NCBI GenBank assembly: GCA_015146655.1
Contig: VKHL01000167.1
Location: 1-59,388, forward strand
Direction: 5' to 3'
DNA from: Ochromonas danica
Taxonomy: Eukaryota > Sar > Chrysophyceae > Chromulinales > Chromulinaceae
DNA: 59,388 bases
In this document: in pieces, positions 55,501-59,388 of the stretch
How the letters are laid out: every line of letters begins with the position of its first letter
Position numbering within the stretch: the stretch's first letter is position 1
Notes under the pieces: generated by a model
Seen by the model: only the letters and a program-made list of their open reading frames with translations
Database searches by the model: none
Told to the model about the DNA's origin: nothing
Position numbers and translations under genes: made by a program

Positions 55501-56153
55501 TCAGCTTGTTCCTGACAATCTCAGAAGGTCCTCAGCTGTGATCTCAACAGATTCTACAGTAACAACAACCAGGATTATATTGTATGTAATGATAGCAAAT
55601 CCTAAGAAAACCTACCTGGAGAGATAGCAATATACTTGTAGAGAATCTTCCCAGTGCCTGCAATAACAGCCACCCCTGGCATAGAGACGAAGCAAGCACC
55701 CAGCTGCACCCCTTTGGTGGCTTGCAAGTAGAGCGAGAGGTCGAAAGAACCCACAACTGCATTGCTCACACTAAGAGATGGATCAGAGTAAACTTGGAGA
55801 GCCAGTCCGCGATCACTTCTCCACTGTCTGACAGTGCAGGGAGGCTCTCTGAGGACACCACATACAGTAACACATAAACATTCTCACTCAGGCCCTATGG
55901 GGAGAAAGGAATACAGCCACACTAACCTGGTTACACAAATCACGCGAAGGTCACTGGAGTTGAATTCTTCCAATCTTTTATTCACCTCCAGTATGAGAGC
56001 TTCGATACTATTGTCTGTACGGTCGCCAAAGCAATAAGGCACAAAGATGACGATGACCGCCTCCGCGGGACCAATGATTTGGCTCAAGGAAAATATCTCA
56101 TTAGTGCTCGAAGCAAGCTCGAGCTTATCACAATTAACCTCGCCAAAAGGCAT
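55501..56153 (-). CDS. Peroxiredoxin-like (AhpC/TSA thioredoxin-fold) protein
   Basis: Three exons (56153-55927, 55848-55616, 55553-55501) sum to 513 nt, 170 aa. The order of segments fits the thioredoxin fold of AhpC/TSA proteins: FSLSQIIGPAEAVIVIFVPY, a helix with LILEVNKRLEEF, strand LRVICVTR, LALQVYSDPSLSVSNAVVGS and a final GTGKILYKYIA. The usual peroxidatic PxxxTxxC motif is not seen; a single Cys sits in FVPYCFGDRT near the expected place. It may be a divergent peroxiredoxin-like protein or a non-catalytic relative. The last exon adds only 17 residues. The 5S rRNA gene begins about 97 bp upstream on the other strand. Confidence 0.65.
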
Positions 56154-56249
56154 TTCAACAATATGACGAAAGCCTAACAGCAGAAGTCCGGCACATTGAA
56201 GAGAAGATTTTCAATAGTCCTTTCTATTCGACTCCGACTTACAACTGTC

Positions 56250-56367
56250 ATGATCGTTCATACTAGCACTACTGCACCCTAACCCGTCAGATCTAGGAAG
56301 TTAAGCGTGCTCAGGCGAGGCCAGTAGTACGGTGGGTGACCACGTGCGAAGCCCTCGTGACGATCGT
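56250..56367 (+). rRNA. 5S ribosomal RNA
   Basis: About 118 nt with the diagnostic internal promoter segment AGATCTAGGAAGTTAAGCGT (compare GATCTCGGAAGCTAAGCAG in animals) and the loop E/helix IV region AGTACGGTGGGTGACCACGT. The ends pair as stem I: TGATCGT at 56251 with ACGATCG at 56360-56366. The RNA polymerase III terminator is the T run at 56367-56371. It is a single copy between protein genes, not in an array within this window. Confidence 0.93.
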
Positions 56368-56371
56368 TTTT
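56367..56371 (+). terminator. Pol III terminator of 5S rRNA
   Basis: Five consecutive T residues directly after stem I of the 5S rRNA, the normal RNA polymerase III stop signal. Confidence 0.8.
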
Positions 56372-56638
56372 GTTGTTGTAATATTTGCCATGTAAATTCA
56401 ACATTTTTGCTATTCTCTTGGCTTTGTTAATACAGGAATAATATCCAGAACTCAATAAATCACAGCCAATATTATTCTTACATAATGTATGAACACGCAC
56501 ATTAAATTTTCAAGTAAAGAATTAGAGAGAAGCATGACTTGTTGTCTGGTGATCGTCGTGACTGAGACCAAGGCTCCCCCTACCCTCCCCCTCCTCGCTT
56601 TATTGAGGAGAAAGTCAGCTCTTCATTGAAATTATCAT
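56372..56638. other. Spacer between 5S rRNA and the Cys-rich protein gene
   Basis: AT-rich sequence between the 5S terminator and the stop codon of the minus-strand gene; probably that gene's 3' UTR. No second 5S copy or other RNA gene is seen. Confidence 0.4.
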
Positions 56639-57317
56639 TTACTTCTTGACAGCGGTTGTACAGGTCTTATCTTGACAAATGGTCACTCCACCTTTCACAC
56701 AAGCACAGCCATGTTTGAAACCCTTGCAGCAGGGGCAATTACGACTTTCAGGGAACCAAAATTCCGCAGCATGTTTGGAGAGCTCTCCAGACTTTGTCAC
56801 AGGCTCATAACCAGCATCGGCTAGCTGTCTCTCAGTTTGTTGAATTTCCTGTCATACCAGAACAATAAAACAACAATACAAGATAAGAGACAAGAGAGGA
56901 ATGAGGAGTGTGTGTGTGTGTGTGTGTGTGTGGTGTAGGAATGAATGAAATATTCTTGGAGAATAGAAAGGGCGGTAGCACACACAGACAACAGCACACA
57001 CCTGGTCTAACTCGGCCATATGCTGTGCGTCCACTTCATCATTGCTGTAACCATAACCATAGCCATAGCCTCCTACACCACCAGCAGCAGCACCTGAGAG
57101 GGCTAACTCCTGCATTAAGTTCACCCAAATAGATTTAGAATATGACAATAAAGGTTAGGAAAGGAAAGCCGCCCACCTGTTCAATTTCTGCCATGTTGGC
57201 TTCATCTTCATCATAAGGTTGGTTAGTACCACCATATTGCTCTTCTTCGTTTAAATGAGGAGGAGTCACTGTATAGTTGGATCTTTGTCCACCATTCTTA
57301 TTATCTTGCCGGCTCAT
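56639..57317 (-). CDS. Small Cys-rich protein with a PAM2-like motif
   Basis: Three exons (57317-57177, 57109-57002, 56848-56639), all phase 0, sum to 459 nt, 152 aa. The N-terminal 47 residues are polar and acidic (EEEQYGGTNQPYDEDEANMA). Exon 2 adds a Gly/Tyr tract (GGVGGYGYGYGYSND). Exon 3 has LSKHAAEFWFPES, close to the PAM2 motif that binds the MLLE domain of poly(A)-binding protein (L-x3-A-x2-F-x-P), followed at once by a Cys cluster (NCPCCKGFKHGCACVKGG and CQDKTC) that could bind metal. Exons 1 and 2 end with similar peptides (MAEIEQ, MAELDQ), which suggests exon duplication. The function is unknown; a link to mRNA-binding proteins is an inference. Confidence 0.65.
56908..56932. repeat. 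(GT)n microsatellite
   Basis: An uninterrupted GT dinucleotide run of about 12 units in the intron between exons 2 and 3 of the Cys-rich protein gene. Confidence 0.9.
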
Positions 57318-57862
57318 AATTCTTCTTTTCTCAAGGAATTCTTCAATACTTCAATCAGCAGTCTTTTCTCGCTCTCTCTGCTGCTCGTGCTCCCCACAAG
57401 GCCAGGCACTGGCGGCTTTCCCTTCCCACTCGCTGTGTGTGTGTGCGTCCGGTGTGGTGTGTCTCTCCCGTTAAGTTAAGCCTTCTCCTGTCCGTTTCCA
57501 TCATCACCCAACAACATGAGACAATCTTTCCAATGAATTTAGGAGTTATACATTTCTAATCGATATTAGAACTAAATTAGGTGATTTGATCGTTGTTATT
57601 GGCATATGACAACATCTCTTTCATCGTTTTTTTCCTTCTTTCAACTCACATGTAACCAACCAAACACAGCATAATTGAGGGGAAGACATACCAGAATGCT
57701 GATTGGCCCGTGTAGCGATTGGTAATAGCTCAGACATGAGTAGACCAAGCACAAACTGATAGATAGTCGCGCCTGAGCGACTATTGACTTCAAGAAGAAT
57801 TGATGGAATTCCAAGCAAAGTGGCCGACTATATCGAGCAAGGAGATACCCATGAAGTCATAT
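57318..57862. other. Intergenic, 5' flank of the Cys-rich gene
   Basis: CGTTAAGTTAAG at 57469-57480 lies about 153 bp upstream of the minus-strand start and matches the recurring motif. A GTGTGTGTGTG run precedes it. No gene is supported; the sequence then enters the ABC transporter relic. Confidence 0.4.
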
Positions 57863-59160
57863 CCTCTCTGTGAGCGAGACATTCAAGTTTGCATGGGAAT
57901 GTGCAACAGGTGGTCACCATGATTATGGTATTGATCGCGATGAGGCAGCAGCGGAGATTCTGAGGAAAGAAGATGTGGCGTATGTGATGGTTCAAAACAC
58001 GATCGTTGTGCTGGGTTGTGCGGGAGATGCGATGATTCGAGGTATCTCAGGTGGGCAGAAGTGGTGAGTGGCGATCGGAGAATTGATGGTATGTCCTCAT
58101 TCCGTGAAGCTAATAGACTGCATCTCGAACGGGCTGGATACGGCGATAGCTTTTGATATCACATCAACTCATATCGTTTACCATGGACCCCGAGATCAGA
58201 TGATGGGTTACTTCGCTAACCTGGGCTATGAATGTCCCGAGTTGGTTGATGAAGCCAACTTCTTACAATAGCTTCCCACGGAAAGTGTCCAAAGAGGCTG
58301 TCTGGCTGCGCAGAGTGGGCAGAAACTTGCGAATGCGAAGGACGCTACCACTGCATGAAGCCTTCTGTCCCTTACACGACCTTAGCTCTTGCATCGGCCT
58401 GGAAGCCTACAAGCAGATGTTGGCGGAGATGAGATATCCCAGTCTGGATGATGCTCGTGCCTTGTTGAAAGGTAACCCCAAGCAGTGGAGTAAGGGATCT
58501 AGAGAGAAGTCTGTAGACAGCTTTTCTTTCTACTCCAGTAATGTGTGAGAAGACAGTTCCAGATTATCTATCGCAATGCAACTTTTGTGAGCTTTCGCAT
58601 AGGACAGAGTGTTGTTATTGGCACTCTCTGTTCAATAATATCTCCACTGAGGACACATCGACTATGAATGGCTTTGTCATCAACACTGTACTGTTTAGTC
58701 GCCTTTCTGACGTTTCCACTTTGTCAGTTCTCTGTGACCAGACTTATTATAAGCAGATTTATTTCTTCCCCACAACTGCTTTCACCTTTGCTCAGATGCT
58801 TGTCTTCCTTATCCTGCACGTCTCCATTGTCTATGTCAGCTGATCTCTTAGCTCGAGAGAATGGAGACGTACAGGATCGCCTCAACGATCTGCAGAGGAA
58901 GGAAGACAAGCATCTGAGCAAAGGTGAAAGCAGTTGTGGGGAAGAAATAAATCTGCTTTCTCGATCGCCTTTGGAGTATGCTCCAGCGAAATCTTCCGTT
59001 TGTTGATTGTTGCAGCACTGATGCCCACAATGAATGCTGCTTTGCCACTTTGTGGTATTCCATTGTTCTCTCGGTGCTGTTTAGTGGCTCCATCCAGCCG
59101 AAGCCTGCCATCTCGATGGTTGGATCTGGTTCTATTGAATCGTGGAGGCATGAGCTTCAA
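57863..59160 (+). pseudogene. Relic of a PDR/ABCG-type ABC transporter
   Basis: Pieces of a full-size pleiotropic-drug-resistance transporter appear in order: ETFKFAWECATGG; the ABC signature IRGISGGQKW followed by a stop at 58063; the post-Walker B motif LIDCISNGLDTAIAFDI; HIVYHGPRDQMMGYFANLGY and a stop at 58269; then in another frame LPTESVQRGCLAAQSGQKLA; then membrane-domain pieces STEDTSTMNGFVINTVLF, IYFFPTTAFTFAQMLVFL and, near 59000-59100, ALMPTMNAA. Walker A is absent, segments are missing between motifs, there are several frame changes, and part is inverted. It cannot encode a working pump. A cut-up gene with unrecognised introns is less likely given the inversion. Confidence 0.8.
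58753..58956. repeat. Perfect 57-bp inverted repeat inside the ABC relic
   Basis: Positions 58753-58809 and 58900-58956 are exact reverse complements over 57 bp (starting GCAGATTTATTTCTTCCCCA). Both arms encode IYFFPTTAFTFAQMLVFL of the transporter, in opposite directions. Similarity continues inward past the perfect part (ILHVSIV on plus, ILYVSIL on minus), with 18 bp present only in the right arm. Confidence 0.95.
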
Positions 59161-59388
59161 CCTATCTTATACTACTATATCGTACTACGTAGTACTAAAT
59201 TAGTTGTTGTAGTAGTAATAAGAAATATTGGAATATTTTCATAATATTAGATATGTTATTTCCAACTGTCACTACACACTAAAAGGAAGAACTGCTGGTA
59301 GCTGGAGTTGGAGGTGGCAGTAGAACCGTCGTTGTTCTCCGTCATGACTCCAGAAGCAACGCCAGTAGAGAACGACTGGCCCGCAAAA
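59161..59388. other. Window end, possible gene edge on the minus strand
   Basis: After an AT-rich stretch (TACTACGTAGTACTAAAT near 59189), the minus strand is open from the window edge to a TAA at 59256-59258, encoding a Ser/Thr-rich tail (GVMTENNDGSTATSNSS). This could be the 3' end of a gene lying beyond the window, but 43 codons are too few to decide. Confidence 0.25.

Noticed and set aside
1-59388. Search for tRNA, spliceosomal snRNA and SRP RNA genes by eye
   Set aside because: No convincing match to the conserved boxes was found apart from the 5S rRNA. A covariance-model search would be needed to exclude divergent ones.

Overview
The window is nuclear DNA from a eukaryote. Genes are dense and on both strands, introns are short GT-AG introns (about 55 to 360 bp), and products are typically eukaryotic. 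Several features point to a flagellated, probably photosynthetic stramenopile (ochrophyte) alga. There is a large secreted protein with PSSQPT-type repeats of the kind common in stramenopiles. The fructose-1,6-bisphosphatase N terminus looks like a bipartite plastid signal with an SAF cleavage motif. PEP carboxylase has a mitochondrial-type presequence. Three cilium-linked genes are present: a DNAAF9-like gene, meckelin/TMEM67 and a DNAJB13-like gene. The class within the stramenopiles cannot be fixed from this window.

Layout: a ten-exon DNAAF9-like gene (449-5201, +); an ankyrin-repeat gene with about one repeat per exon (5910-8609, -); a LON-domain protein (8985-10232, +); an acyl-CoA synthetase (10444-12231, -); a MGRN1/LUL-type RING E3 ligase (13658-16012, +), followed by a broken copy of its own 3' end and foldback elements (16156-17102); ferroportin (17347-19009, -); meckelin (19362-23402, +); pterin carbinolamine dehydratase (23785-24207, +); the PSSQPT/RCC1-like protein (25275-29546, -); a truncated second dehydratase copy (30212-30604, +); PEP carboxylase (31026-33994, +); mitochondrial bL27 (34254-34652, -); a membrane protein of unknown function (34865-36148, +); a small coiled-coil protein (36602-37012, -); an LRR protein (37663-39288, -); a DNAJB13-like co-chaperone (39740-40999, +); an APC-family permease (41632-43750, -); FBPase (44459-45828, +); mevalonate diphosphate decarboxylase (45926-47505, -); an alpha/beta hydrolase (47819-48727, +); a hotdog thioesterase (49161-49832, -); MUTYH (50137-51747, +); VPS16 (52018-54930, -); a peroxiredoxin-like protein (55501-56153, -); a lone 5S rRNA gene (about 56250-56367, +); a small Cys-rich protein (56639-57317, -); and a scrambled PDR/ABCG transporter relic (57863-59160).

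Many genes are arranged head to head, with 200 to 700 bp between start codons. A motif of the form CTTAACTTAAC recurs shortly upstream of several start codons and may be a promoter element. Most genes are unrelated housekeeping functions. The shared themes are cilium assembly, organelle-targeted carbon metabolism (PEPC, FBPase, MVD, acyl-CoA synthetase, thioesterase) and membrane transport. The most unusual structures are the exon-plus-intron expansion of the ankyrin gene, the nearly identical 328-bp dehydratase copies with diverged flanks, the higher-order minisatellite inside the secreted protein gene, and the palindromic ABC transporter relic.

Exon coordinates come from reading splice sites and keeping the frame. 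For most multi-exon genes the exon lengths sum to a multiple of three, which supports the models. Product names rest on remembered family sequences, not on a database search.
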